Positions 46,579 to 57,505 of a stretch of DNA of 64,000 bases are shown here, piece by piece; within the stretch, counting starts at the first letter, position 1, and the number at the start of each line of letters is the position of its first letter. Position numbers and translations under genes: made by a program. Location of the stretch: the NCBI GenBank assembly GCA_029449245.1, contig JANATF010000005.1, positions 2,897,598-2,961,597 on the forward strand, written 5' to 3'. The notes beneath the pieces were generated by a model. The model did not search any database. It was not told the origin of the DNA and was given only the letters and a program-made list of their open reading frames with translations. The DNA is from Mortierella alpina. Taxonomy: Eukaryota; Mortierellomycota; Mortierellomycetes; Mortierellales; Mortierellaceae.

Positions 46579-48790
46579 TTAGATGGGACGCATGGCAGGG
46601 AAGGCCAAAACCTCCTGAATGCGATGAGAATCGGTCAAGAACATGGTCAAGCGGTCGATACCCATGCCCCATCCTCCGGTTGGGGGAAGACCAAACTCGA
46701 GCGACTGGCAGAAGTTCTCGTCAATCAACTGGGCTTCGTCATCACCGGCAGCCTTATCGTTGGCCTGCTGAGCGAAACGCTCGCGCTGGTCGAAAGGATC
46801 GTTCAACTCGGTGTAGGCGTTGCAGATCTCCTTGGTAGCAACGAAGCACTCGAAGCGCTCGCAGAGACCGGGGACGCTGCGATGGCTCTTGGCGAGAGGG
46901 GACATCATCTGTGGGTGTCCCATGATGAAGGTGGGGCTGATGCACTCGATCTCAATGAAGTCGCCGACCAACTTGTCGAGGAGACGGCCGCTGGTGCGAG
47001 GAGCACTGCAATCGACGTTGTGCTTGATGCACAGGTCGCTCAAGAACTTGGTGGCCTCGGGCGTGTGCAGGGTATCTGCGGGGGGGAAGGTGACGTTGAG
47101 CTTCTCCTCGAGGTACTGGATCATGTCGATGCGTCTGAAGGGGGGAGTGAAGTCGATCTCCATGGCGGGACCGTCCTTGCCCTGGGGGTGGTAGGTGACC
47201 TTGGTGCCTCCGGTGATGGCCTTGACCATACCGACGAGAAGAGACTCGGTCATCTCCATGACATCAAACATATCGGCGTAGGCCATGTAGAACTCGGCGG
47301 TGGTGAATTCAGGGTTGTGGGTCAAGTCCATGGACTCGTTTCTGAACTGACGACCAATCTCGTAGACGCGATCCAAACCTCCGACGACCAACATCTTGAG
47401 GTAGAGCTCGGGAGCAATACGCATGTGCAACTCCTGGTTGAGGTCATTGTGGTGGGTGACGAATGGCTTGGCGGTAGCACCTCCTGCAATCATGTTCATC
47501 ATGGGGGTCTCGACCTCCAAAAAGTCCTGATCGTCCAAGAACTTGCGCAGGTAGTTGATGATTCTGGCTCTGGTCTTGAAAATGTCACGGACGTGGTTGT
47601 TCATGATAAGATCCAAGTAACGCTGTCTGTAGCGGGACTCCTGGTCCTTGAAGCCAAAGTGGGCAGTGGGCAACATACGGAGGCAAGGGGCAAGCAGGGT
47701 GATATCGCGAGGGAAGATGGAGAGCTCTCCATCACCACCCTTCTTGGGCTTGGTGCGGCCAGCAATACCCTTGACACCGACAATGTCACCGCGGCGAAGG
47801 CTGTCGTGAACCTCGTTGAAATCACGCTCAGAGTCCTGAGCCTGGGCAGTGATCTGGATCTTGACACCATCACAGTGGAGATCGTAGAAACGCAGCTTAC
47901 CCATGGTGCGCATGTTGTGAAGACGACCGGCGACGGTGACAATCTCCTCCTCCATGTCTCCAGCCTTCAAGCCGCTGTACTTTTCGATGAACGCTGGGAG
48001 GGAGATGGAGACCAGGAACTTGTGGGGGTAAGGGTAGGTGTCCTTGCTTCCGCGCAAAGCGCCAACCTTCTTGGAGCGGATCTCAAAGTATTGCTGAGCA
48101 CATTCCAAAAAAGTTGATCGAGCAGTTGCAAGTCGGTGTTTCCATGGATGGGTGTCGGATAAGCGAGCCGGGTCATTGTCGATATGCGCAGGGGTGAAAA
48201 AAGAAAGATATCGTGGCAAAAGTATCACAAGGTCAGCCTGCATTGTTTGACTTTTTTGCTCCTTTGGCGAACGGGCCTCACAGGACTCGTATGCACAGGA
48301 AGCGATATGGAGGCATTGCTTACGTTGGGGTTGAGGTTCTCCTCCTCCTCGGCAGCCGACACAGTCTTCTTGGCAGCTGCCTTGTCGGAAACAGCGGGGG
48401 CAGGGGCGCTGGCAGCCTTCTCGGCTTTCTTGGCTTCCTTCTCCCTGCTCTTGATTCTTCTCTTGAGCTCGCTACAATTCAAACAAAGCACAAGATGATG
48501 GCGGGCAGGTGAGTAAGACTAAAGCCGCCAACAACGAGCACTGGTGGGAGATAGAGACAGAGAGAAACGGGGGAGAGAGAGAGGAGAGGACGAACAAAAG
48601 CGTCCAACGTGCATGGAATAGAGCCAAATACTTCAGGCAGGGTATCCCATTGTGTGTTTTGAGAAGGCGTTCCTGTGGAGAGGTTGCAGCATGGGAAAAG
48701 CACATACGTCTTGGAGATCATCTCGCCAGTGACCTCGTCCTTGACAAGCTTGACGTCCTCAACGGGGACAGCAGCGATGTTATCAGCCAT
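46579..48790 (-). CDS. KRS1: Lysyl-tRNA synthetase, class II, cytosolic type
   Basis: It charges tRNA-Lys with lysine. Three exons join in frame (48790-48708, 48471-48324, 48093-46579), giving 581 residues. A eukaryotic basic N-terminal extension ([20 protein letters not shown]) precedes the OB-fold anticodon-binding domain ([20 protein letters not shown]). Class II motifs are intact: motif 1 region [20 protein letters not shown], motif 2 [20 protein letters not shown], and motif 3 [37 protein letters not shown] is also typical. No mitochondrial presequence is seen. Codon use is strongly biased, as expected for a highly expressed gene. The bias leaves a 497-codon frame open on the opposite strand, which I do not believe is a gene. 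Confidence 0.96.
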
Positions 48791-49338
48791 GATGGGGTTG
48801 GGTGGAAAGAGAGAGGTGGGTGATGAATGAAGAGAAGAGAAGAGAAGAGCTGGATCAGCTGGTGTCGAGCAGGTAAACAAAATCTTTTCTCGGTCATCTT
48901 TTATCGATCTTGACTCAAGAGACTAAGCCACGGCATCACCAGCGGCCGGACCTGACAGGCACACCAATCCCACGCACCCTCCTGGGAAAGCCTAGCGCGT
49001 GTCGAGCCAAAACAAACCCAGGGCATGGGGCAGCGGTGATATGTGCTCGATCTTGTCTAGATCGCGCTCGCCGATCCAGCCCGGTGTTCGTTTGTATAAT
49101 GCTGCACCACACTAGCGCAAACACGCACATACTCCTCTCTCCCCCCCCTACTACAACAACTCCAAGAGAACGAATGAGCACCCCTTCCTTCCTTCCTTCC
49201 TTCCAAAGTCCCTCCCTAATTCATCGCACTCTTCCTTATCTGCATGCCTGCCTGTTCCTCCCTTCATTGTCCATCTCGCACTTTGTAGCTCTCGTAGACA
49301 CCGTTTTGTACCTCTCACCATCATTTTTCTGAAGAAGC
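48791..49338. promoter_or_regulatory. Divergent promoter, lysyl-tRNA synthetase and chitinase
   Basis: 548 bases. The chitinase side has TATAAT-like sequence near 49095 and pyrimidine-rich stretches (CTTCCTTCCTTCC at 49184-49204). Confidence 0.45.
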
Positions 49339-52058
49339 ATGGTTCGACCACAAAGTCTCAGGCTGTGCCTGAATACTCTTTTATCAGCAGCACTGATCTT
49401 GTCAGCAAGTGCTTTCAATATCCACTCGGACGACAATCTGGTCAACTACTGGGGTCAAAAGTAAGTATCTTGTTGGAGAGTGTGGGTTGTAGAGAGGCTG
49501 CGCGGCTCTTCATCTGACAGTGTTTCTTTGTGATTCTCTTGTAGCTCGTTTGGAGCCTCTGGAGGAGATATGCGACTTTGGTACGTCAAGGTGCAGCCGG
49601 GTGATGCGATCTTGGCCACAGCGCAATTCATTCGCCTCTACTTTTTTTTTTTAGGCAGAAGCCTCTCGCAGACTATTGCCAAAATCCAGACGGCGAGGAC
49701 GTGCTCGTGCTCGCATTCCTCCATGTCTTCAACAGTGCTCAAAGAGGACTACCTCGGATGGATCTCTCCAACCAGTGTAATCCGATCAGTGTATTGTGAG
49801 TATGGTCCAACAACCTCTTGCGCAGAAAGTTGTACGCTGCATTCGTATATCAATTGCTCACCATAGAGGGTTAAACAACTGTAGCCCAGGCACCAGTCTG
49901 CTTCACTGTCCGCAGACTGGGGCGGGAGTCAAGCTCTGTCAGTCGAAAGGAAAGGCTGTCATTCTCTCTCTCGGTGGGGCTGCGGGCGCCTATGGATTCT
50001 CGGACGATGCCGAGGCCAAGGACTTTGCCCATATGATCTGGAATCTCTTTTTAGGTGGATCCTCGACAACCCGCCCTTTGGACGATGCAGTCCTTGACGG
50101 TGTAGACCTTGAGTAAGTGGTCGTTCGTGTCACTGGTCGCAAAGTTGTATACACACTCTCATACTCTGGATCTTGCTCTGATGCTGACATTACTATCCCC
50201 TTAGCATCGAGGGAGGATCCACCGTCGGTTACACGGCCTTTGTCAGCGAGCTGCGGTCGTTGTATGCTACTGATCCCAAGAAACAATACTATATCTCAGC
50301 GGCACCTCAGTGCCCTTTTCCAGGTAACTTGCTGCCGTATCATATCCAAAGTGTTACCGAGCTGGAGTTGAGGTCGAGAGCGCGGATCCTTACTTTCGGG
50401 ACTCAGATGCTTACCTAGGGGCTACCTTACAGTCAGCGTGGGTGGACATGGTCTTCGTGCAGTATTACAACAATTACTGCGGGACCCAGAGCTTTGGGTC
50501 GCCCAACTTCAACTTTGAGCAATGGGACACCTGGGCCAAGACCGTGTCAGTGAACAAGGCTGTCAAGATCTATCTTGGCGTGCCTGCCAGCCGGACCGCT
50601 GCCAATGCGGGCTATGTTGCTCCTGATCGACTGCATGCAATCATGGATGCGGTCCGGTGCAAGTACCGCTCCTTTGGCGGCGTGATGATGTGGGATGTCT
50701 CTCAGGCCTACAGCAACTTGGACAGCAGTGGGACGCAGTACAGCATCCAAGCCGCACGCCACCTCAAGCGCTCTCGTAGCGAGGCCTGCCCCGTGGCCCC
50801 TGCCACTTCTTCTGTTCCATCCTCATTGGCGCCTTCTTTGGTCTCGTCCTCATTGACATTCCTTCCGGCCACGCCCATCGCCACGCCATTGGCTCCCTCT
50901 TCAGCCTCCATCCCAACTTCACGATTGCCCTCCTCTTCAGCCTCCGCCTCAGATTCTGGACCCGCTGCTCAGGTTCCTTCTCAGAATCCTTCACAGACCC
51001 CTCCTCTTCAACATCCTCCACAAGCTCGTCCTCCTCAGACTCCCCTTCATCAAACTCCACAACTCATCGGCCAGCCTAACTCGCCTTCAGAAATAATACA
51101 GCAGCATGAGGACAAGAGCAAATGTCGGGTCCGCGGGGAAACGTGCGACATGCCGGTAGAGGCTGTCCAGTGCGATGGACACAACCGTGTGTTCTGCCTT
51201 TATGGTAGAGTCGTGTCTTGAGAACAGTGTTGACAGCACCGACGTTGAACCTTTTTCTTAATTTTTTGTTTTAACTAACAAGCGTCTTTCATTGTAGGGC
51301 GATGGTTCTTTCAACCATGCGCACCAGGCACATATTGTAAAGGCGACGGAGAATGCGTCGCGAGCAACGGTATAACGGTTAAAAGCTGCGCTGAACTGGA
51401 GCAGGATGGCAAGACCACTTGGGAGATGAAACGACAGATGCACGATACCATTGAGCGGATGTGGGGCGCCTTTGACAATGTGATGCACGCAACGTTGTCC
51501 AACTATCTTGGACTGGACAGCAGCTACCAGACAACGACTGAGAAGAAGCACATCAGCTCACTCGACACTGTTCAGCACGCGTTTGAGGCTCCTTCATCAC
51601 TGGAGACCAAAGACAGCATCTCAGACGACCCAGAGCTTTTCCTGATCGACTTTGTTGAACTGGATCCAAGCAAGGAGTTTGTAGGATTTCAACTCGATCC
51701 TCAGGACCAAAACACGACGACCTGGAGGACTCAGGTTCGCATCCGGACCAACGGCGCAGCCATCTCTCCAGTGTGGAGAGTGTCATTCTACGTCAAGCCT
51801 GGAGAATCCGTCCGTAGCACCACCAAAGGCGTCTTTCACCAGCAGGGACTTCGAGTGACAGTGCTGAGTGATCCAAAACAGGAGGCGGAGCAATCCATGG
51901 TTATTCGCTTTGTCGTTGACGGCGTACGAGTCATGAGTGTCGAGAGTGTTGAGTCTCCAGAAGCATCCGCCTCGCAAACCATCTTTGAAGCATCAAGCCT
52001 GCCAGATCCAGCGTTCGCATCGTTTGAGACTGCACGCCTGCGCGATCAAGCGCTCTAG
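49339..52058 (+). CDS. Secreted GH18 endochitinase with CBM19-like chitin-binding domain and unusual C-terminal extension
   Basis: A class III (plant/CTS1-type) chitinase. ATG 49339 begins a signal peptide ([17 protein letters not shown]), and the mature start has [17 protein letters not shown]. The active-site motif DGVDLDIEGG is split by the intron that begins after position 50113; the catalytic Glu is in the second exon. Further landmarks are [37 protein letters not shown] and [15 protein letters not shown] Pro/Ser/Thr linker (about 100 residues) leads to a Cys-rich module ([37 protein letters not shown]) like CBM19. An intron at about 51210-51298 splits this module. About 230 residues follow, with no family I recognise ([20 protein letters not shown] and on). 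Expected role: cell-wall remodelling or chitin use. Confidence 0.87.
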
Positions 52059-55000
52059 AGAACCAATCCGCGACATGAACGCCCATTCATGCAGTTTGTT
52101 CAGAGCTTCCGTACCCTCTCGAGTGAATAATATAATACACTTGACGGATCACCGTTGACAATGTGCTGGATCCACAACTTGACGCATCTTGGAGGTTGAT
52201 TTTCACCACCAAGGGACATCCCACACACACACAACGAGATGCCTTCAGCCTCGCTCATCGCGCTCAGCGCCACTGCCGTTGTGCGTCCCGAGGACCCGTT
52301 TGCCGTTCTGTTCACGCCAGACTACCTGCGGCACCTTCCTACTTTTTCTGTGCCCAAAGAGTAATCATATATGACATTTATTATGACTACCAACGTGTTT
52401 TGACGCATGTCGCCTCGTCTACAATATGCGCTCATCAGCGATCCACCGTTTCCCACGCCCTGGCTGCATCGGCATTATTATTGACCCTCTTTCACTTCGT
52501 TGACCCTTCGCCTATGCTACGCGGCCTTGAACTTTCTCATATGAGCCAGAGAGCGTATTAGGGAGCTTGCGACCACTCTCCCTTCTGCCTTGCACCAGGC
52601 TCCTCAGCGAATCCGCGTGAGCACATGTCAGATTTGATTTCCACGACTCTCCTCTCCCATTTATTCTCTTCGCCATCGATGGCACTCACAAATGCACAAA
52701 ACACCTCAACAGCAACAGCACACCTCAAAAGCAAACACGCACTCTCTCCCTTTTTCTCTTTCCTTCACCAATCTCTCGCAATGCCCATACCGACTTTACT
52801 CGACATGCCTTTCTCTTTCTTGCAGGACAACCTTTGTTCGCGCCATTCTACTCATCCATTCCACACCCATCTCTCTCCCGTACATCTTGAAGCCCACATC
52901 CCTCACCCTGCGCTTTTCTCCCTAGACACTACCTAACACTGTACTTCGCGACCCGCCTCATCTCTCATAGCTGCTCTCCCACACTCACTCCTATCCCAAT
53001 CTAGTTACTAAATCTCGCCGACGTTTTGATTGAGTATCCTTCTCACGACTCTTTTCGATCCAGCGAGCCAAGTCGCGTGAATCAGAACGCAGGCCACCTC
53101 AAAACATGCACAATCTCTTCCACCTTCTCGCTCTTCCTTCACCGTCTTCACAGTACTCAGTTCACCCTAGTTCACGTCGGCTTTGATTAGAGCAGAACAC
53201 CTTCACTCTCGCTGATTGTGGCCTTCACAGAGTCACAGTCCTGCGACTTTTTTTCTTGCTGTTGCCATTGCGCACCGTTCACCTCTCACCTGTGCTTAAA
53301 GCCCTACACCCCTCTCGCAGCCCTTTTCTTGAATGTTCCTGTCCACCACACGCGCGGCTTAAGCTGACACTACCCAACTGCTGTTCCATGCTGGCCGTGT
53401 CTGCGTCGTAGTTCTTTCTCCCTCCCAAAGTAATCCAGCATTGACCAACGGTTCGGATCACACCAGCTCTTTCTTTTTCTCTCAGGACAACCTACCGCAG
53501 GCCACCTACACCACACACACCTCTCTTCTCTCTTTTTTTTGTCACTGTCCCTCTCGCTCTCTGGATGCGTCACCAGCATCGTACTCTTGCCACACCATCT
53601 TCACACCTGTCTTTTTTTTAGGCTTTGCCATTGAACGCTTCGCGCTGTTCCTGTCCACCTCACGCGCTGCCGACACTACCCAACTACTGTCCCTCGCAGG
53701 CCGTCACTACCCTCGCCGTCATCGCTGTTCAAACTTTTTTTCTTAGCAACATGCACACTCGCTTCTCTTTCTTTTTCTGTGTCCTCTCTCTGCATCCATC
53801 ACCAGCTTCGCGCTCTTCCCACGGTACCTAATATACACGGCACCGTTACTTTCAACACCTCTGATCAATTGCAAAAGTATACCGCCCTCACTCTTACTGA
53901 ATGTGGCCGTTCTTTGTTCACAAAGGCACAGTCAAACTCACCGAACTTTTTTTTTTGGGTTTTGCCATTGCACACCTTTCACCTCTCACTTGTAATTCAA
54001 TCTGCTGTACATCCCTCTCTGCACTTTTCTTCTTGTGTGTTCCTCAACTTCAGCTGACACTATCCATCTGCTGTTCTCCGCAGGCCGTCTCTACTCTCAC
54101 TGTCACTCTCATGCACTCAGACCGTAATCCCGTGTACCTCTCCTTGGGCGTGATGATTTGTTGATCCACAGTATTATACCAGGCTTCTCACGCCTCCCAC
54201 CTTCACCTTCCTCTCACTCCATTCAGCGGCTCACCTCTTGCGAATCTATTTCCCCTCCTCTCTCACCAGAGCACAGGCAAACTCAGAAAAGAACAATCTC
54301 TCTTCTCTCCTCAACTCGATTGCTCTTTCCTTCACCGCTTTCTTGCTCTTCCCACATCTTCAACTCTCACATCGACTCTGACCAGACAAAGCTACACCGC
54401 CTCCCAATCTTACTCGATTTACTTTATGACATGAGCTGCTTCGCTATTATTGCACACCCTTGAACTCTTGCTTGTTCAAACAAGTCCCAAATCCTTCACT
54501 TAGCGTGTTCTTCTCGCCCCGAATCATCTCACTCGTGTCATGAGTTGACACTACCATGACATTCTTCCTCGCAGCCCATCTATGCACTCACTGTCCTTCA
54601 CTGTCTCTCTCACACAGCGTTTTCATCACCGCGCTATTGAGCCTCTGTAACTTTATCACAGTCTCGCGTTCATATGCTCTACAGGCACTTTGCCCGCTTC
54701 AGCTTGGAACAAACACAAACTGGACATCAGCTCTCCCACAACCTGACTTCACCTCAAACTCTCCTTGATGAAGCGAGCAAGCCCTGAATCTTCTCCCACC
54801 TTTGTTTCCCTCGCTCTTCAACGATTGTCACCAACACAGGCCTAGATCTACCACCTCATCTATTTTTCTCTCTTCTTCGCCTCTTTTTTCCTTCACATCT
54901 CACACACCGATGGCACGGTGCTCATCACATCCTCCCCCATCACTCAGCACAGTCCTCACTTGCTTCACCCTCATGAATTCCCTTCGGACTACTACAAAAG

Positions 55001-55330
55001 AAAAAAAACAGTGCGTCCACCTTCAGATCCACCACGCCTTTGCTCATCCCTTCCGGATCACAACTCCCCTGCCTACGCTGCTCCAATGCCTTTACTCTCC
55101 GGCCCAACCATACCTTTTTCTCCAAAGCTGCCGTTGTTTAACCCTTCCCTCTTATGCAACCTTGGCGAGATGGATCTTCTCTTCCACGAACACGAGATGC
55201 CTGGAGTGATTTGCGAAACGTACCTGTGGACAAAAACGATCCGGGAATTCGACAGTTCCAGCTGAACCAGTGCGACGAGTCTGGAAAGTAGCCAGCCGCA
55301 ATCAACAACCCGTTCCGGTAATGTGGCAGG
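52059..55330 (+). other. Start of the subtelomeric zone: pyrimidine-rich non-coding region
   Basis: 3.3 kb almost without recognised coding sequence. The plus strand is dominated by TCTCTC-, CTTTTTCTC- and CACTC-type words, with many imperfect repeats. Open frames give Ser/Leu/His/Pro-rich translations only. The base pattern differs from the gene-rich part to the left. Confidence 0.65.
53238..54120 (+). repeat. Three diverged copies of a repeat of about 340-360 bp
   Basis: A T-run followed by TTGCCATTG recurs at about 53262, 53625 and 53962 (spacings 363 and 337). Each copy is followed by CACCTCTCAC- or CTGTCCACC-like sequence, then GACACTA(C/T)CCA, CTGTT/CTGTC and usually GCAGGCCGT. A related word, CAGGACAACCT, occurs at about 52824 and 53484, so the unit probably extends further left. 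Confidence 0.65.
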
Positions 55331-55487
55331 TACTGCAGCATGCTAGAACGAGGTCGTGACCACAGCTAGTCCACCTTCCGACTCGACGCACTGGAGAAGC
55401 GCTACACATACTCGGGGGATAGAATGCGATGAAAAAAGTGTTAGTCTTTGACTACTACAGGCTCAGGAGAACATGGTTTATGGCTCT
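55331..55487. other. Short unassigned spacer
   Basis: No feature was recognised. Confidence 0.3.
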
Positions 55488-56165
55488 CTATCCGGCGTCC
55501 ACGCCAGCACTGACAATTGCGCTCGCTTTGACACCCTCTTTGGCCCAGTTGCTGTCGACACTCACATCTACGCTGGCTATTGCATCTGATACTGACAGTG
55601 ACTGAGCCTTGGAAATAGCACTCGCCTAGGCAACTGACCAAGACCCTCGCGTAGGCACTGGCAAATTGTACAGACGCTGGCTGGACACCAACACTATGAC
55701 CAGAAAGCACTTACCCTAGGATCGTGGAGCAACAGCGATTGTTAGAGGGCCCTGCCTCTTGAGAAACTGCGTCTGTACAGGTATGACAAAGGCTACAGGG
55801 TGATAGTACCGTATCGAAGGTTGTTAGAAACTTGTTCAATAAACACAACTTAGAGAAGGATCATCCTCATTCAATAGTTTAAATCCATAGTCGATTGGTT
55901 ATACTTATACTTACCATCGCAATACGTGGCTTTCGCTTTCAACTTGTCCTCGCTGGCCGAGCGACCGATATCCTTGACGTACTGAGAGGGAGATAATAGG
56001 CATAGAGCAAACGTCTGAGGGTTAGAAGACAACTCACAGAGCCAATCCTCATTTCAACAATGACGTCCTCATAGAAAGCCGCATTCCAGACTTTCTCACT
56101 TCGTACCTTCTGTGCTGCGCAACCGTCTTCATATGCTGCTGTAAGAAAGAGAGTGTGTTTTTTGA

Positions 56166-56260
56166 AGTGGTTGACTCCACTGATTTTTAATAGTCTCCAC
56201 TGACTGTGGTTTACTCCACTGTTTTTTATAGTGGTTGACTCCACTTTCACTTTGCCTTTG
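56166..56260. repeat. Short repeats with palindromic AGTGG...CCACT cores
   Basis: Three imperfect copies of TGGTTGACTCCACT or TGGTTTACTCCACT, separated by T/A-rich linkers (ATTTTTAATAG, GTTTTTTATAG). Two read AGTGGTTGACTCCACT, where AGTGG and CCACT can pair. Confidence 0.75.
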
Positions 56261-56289
56261 TAGAGCGAAGAAGTGATAATCCCGCTACC

Positions 56290-56475
56290 TTGCCTTCCAT
56301 GTTTAGCCAGCGGGGAAGTGGACCCGCTGCTTTGCCCTCGGTTTGGTATAGCGAGAGGGTGCCCGCTGCCTAGCTTGCCTTCCATGTTTAGCCAGCGGGG
56401 AAGTGGACCCGCTGCCTTGCCCTCGATTTGTTATAGCGAGAGGTTGCCCGCTGCCTTGACTTCCATTTTGCTAGC
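56290..56475. repeat. Tandem repeat, period 81-85 bp, 2.3 copies
   Basis: TTGCCTTCCATGTTTAGCCA starts copies at 56290 and 56375. A partial third copy (TTGACTTCCATTTTGCTAGC) starts at 56456. Copies 1 and 2 differ at only a few positions. Each contains AGCGGG...CCCGCT, which can form a hairpin. Confidence 0.85.
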
Positions 56476-56780
56476 GACGCTGAGGTAATGAGAGAAAGCT
56501 AAAAAAAAAAAAAGCTTGTCAATTGAGCTGGCTCATTCCTCATTTCAAGAAAACAGAGTTTGTGGAACTGCAGTGGCATGGCGTTTGATGAAAGAGGTGC
56601 TTGAGAGGGGTATCGAAAGAGATGGAGCTTACCTTGCGTGCTGCTGAAAAGAGGTGAACGAGCAGCGATGAGAGGAGGAAAGAAAAGAAAAGCTTGTGCA
56701 GAGCTTAACATCACATTTCTCGAGCCACTCCGCTGACGACGCTGTCTCGCAAAGTACAGACACGCCCTTGCATGCTGTCG

Positions 56781-57242
56781 CTACACATAGGAGCAGAAAT
56801 GCATCATCGTGAGCACAAGGAATGTCAATGCAGTAGGTGAATGAGTCAAGCTCATTTCAAATTTGATTCCTCAATCATCGCTTCAATCCTGGTTTTTACC
56901 ACGTCCATCGCTTGCCACCAATTTTCAAGCGAGCAAACAAGGCTACTGCGATGCCATCTTCATGCTCCATGCTGCTGGTAAGACTAGGAGAATCACGCAA
57001 CAGGAGTCAAAAGAAAAGCTCTGTCAATCTGCTTGTCCACTTCAAAATACACAGACTCCAGGAAACCAAAGACCTCCCAGATCCTATACTGCAAGCTGTG
57101 CTACCTCCTCTTGTGTGTGTGCGTGTGAGGGGGGGATCATGAAGCTTACCTCGGCTGTATCAAAGACGAGTAAGGGCGGGTGGTAGGAAAGGAGTAGGCA
57201 AGAGGGATGACAAGAGCATAAAGTAAGCCAAGCCTAAAATGC
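56781..57242. other. Unassigned subtelomeric stretch left of the transposon
   Basis: 462 bases without a recognised gene. It ends at the target-site copy. Confidence 0.35.
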
Positions 57243-57251
57243 AAGCATATG
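57243..57251 (+). repeat. Target-site duplication, left copy
   Basis: AAGCATATG, directly before the left TIR. It is identical to 62258-62266, which lies directly after the right TIR. Confidence 0.85.
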
Positions 57252-57388
57252 TAGTCTCGCATCCAGCCCCTTCATTTTACGTGGGGCAGGACTCGCAGTC
57301 CTGCTTCCACTGAAATGAGGGTCTGGGAAAATTGTTAGACTTATCGGCAGAGCGACCCGTAAAATCCAAAAAGGCAACTTGTTAAGGG
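57252..57388 (+). repeat. Left terminal inverted repeat, 137 bp
   Basis: The reverse complement equals 62121-62257. It contains a perfect hairpin, GCAGGACTCGCAGTCCTGC (57286-57304). A second, wider inverted pair, ATTTTACG (about 57274) and CGTAAAAT (about 57358), encloses it. The inner end is 117 bp from the DUF6589 start, so it is also the likely promoter. Confidence 0.9.
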
Positions 57389-57505
57389 CTTTCCCATGCG
57401 CATGGACATGCATGACGGAAGCAAAAAATACACCCTCTCTCACTCTCTACTCCACCTTCCGGCCCCAGTCCTTTCACTTGTTATACTTCAGTCTCTACAG
57501 TAGTC

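Larger units (their letters stand above)
55488..56780 (-). pseudogene. Candidate multi-exon gene or decayed gene on the minus strand
   Basis: I do not recognise the family. Several exon-like blocks with matching splice signals lie in order on the minus strand. A block from 56780 reads ACKGVSVLCETASSAEWLEK before a GTTAAG. After TTTCTTACAG a block reads AYEDGCAAQKVRSEKVWNAA and continues FYEDVIVEMRIGS to a GTGAGT donor (about 56038-56140). After CTCTCAG a block reads YVKDIGRSASEDKLKAKATY to a GTAAGT (about 55915-55985). A terminal block ends VDSNWAKEGVKASAIVSAGV before a stop at 55488-55490. A normal start is missing, and tandem repeats interrupt the region at 56166-56475. It may be a relic or a fast-evolving gene. 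Confidence 0.35.

Noticed and set aside
46624-48117. 497-codon open frame on the plus strand
   Set aside because: It lies exactly opposite the lysyl-tRNA synthetase exon. The strongly biased codon use of that gene leaves the other strand open. The translation has no family resemblance and is an odd Val/Leu/Asp-rich sequence.
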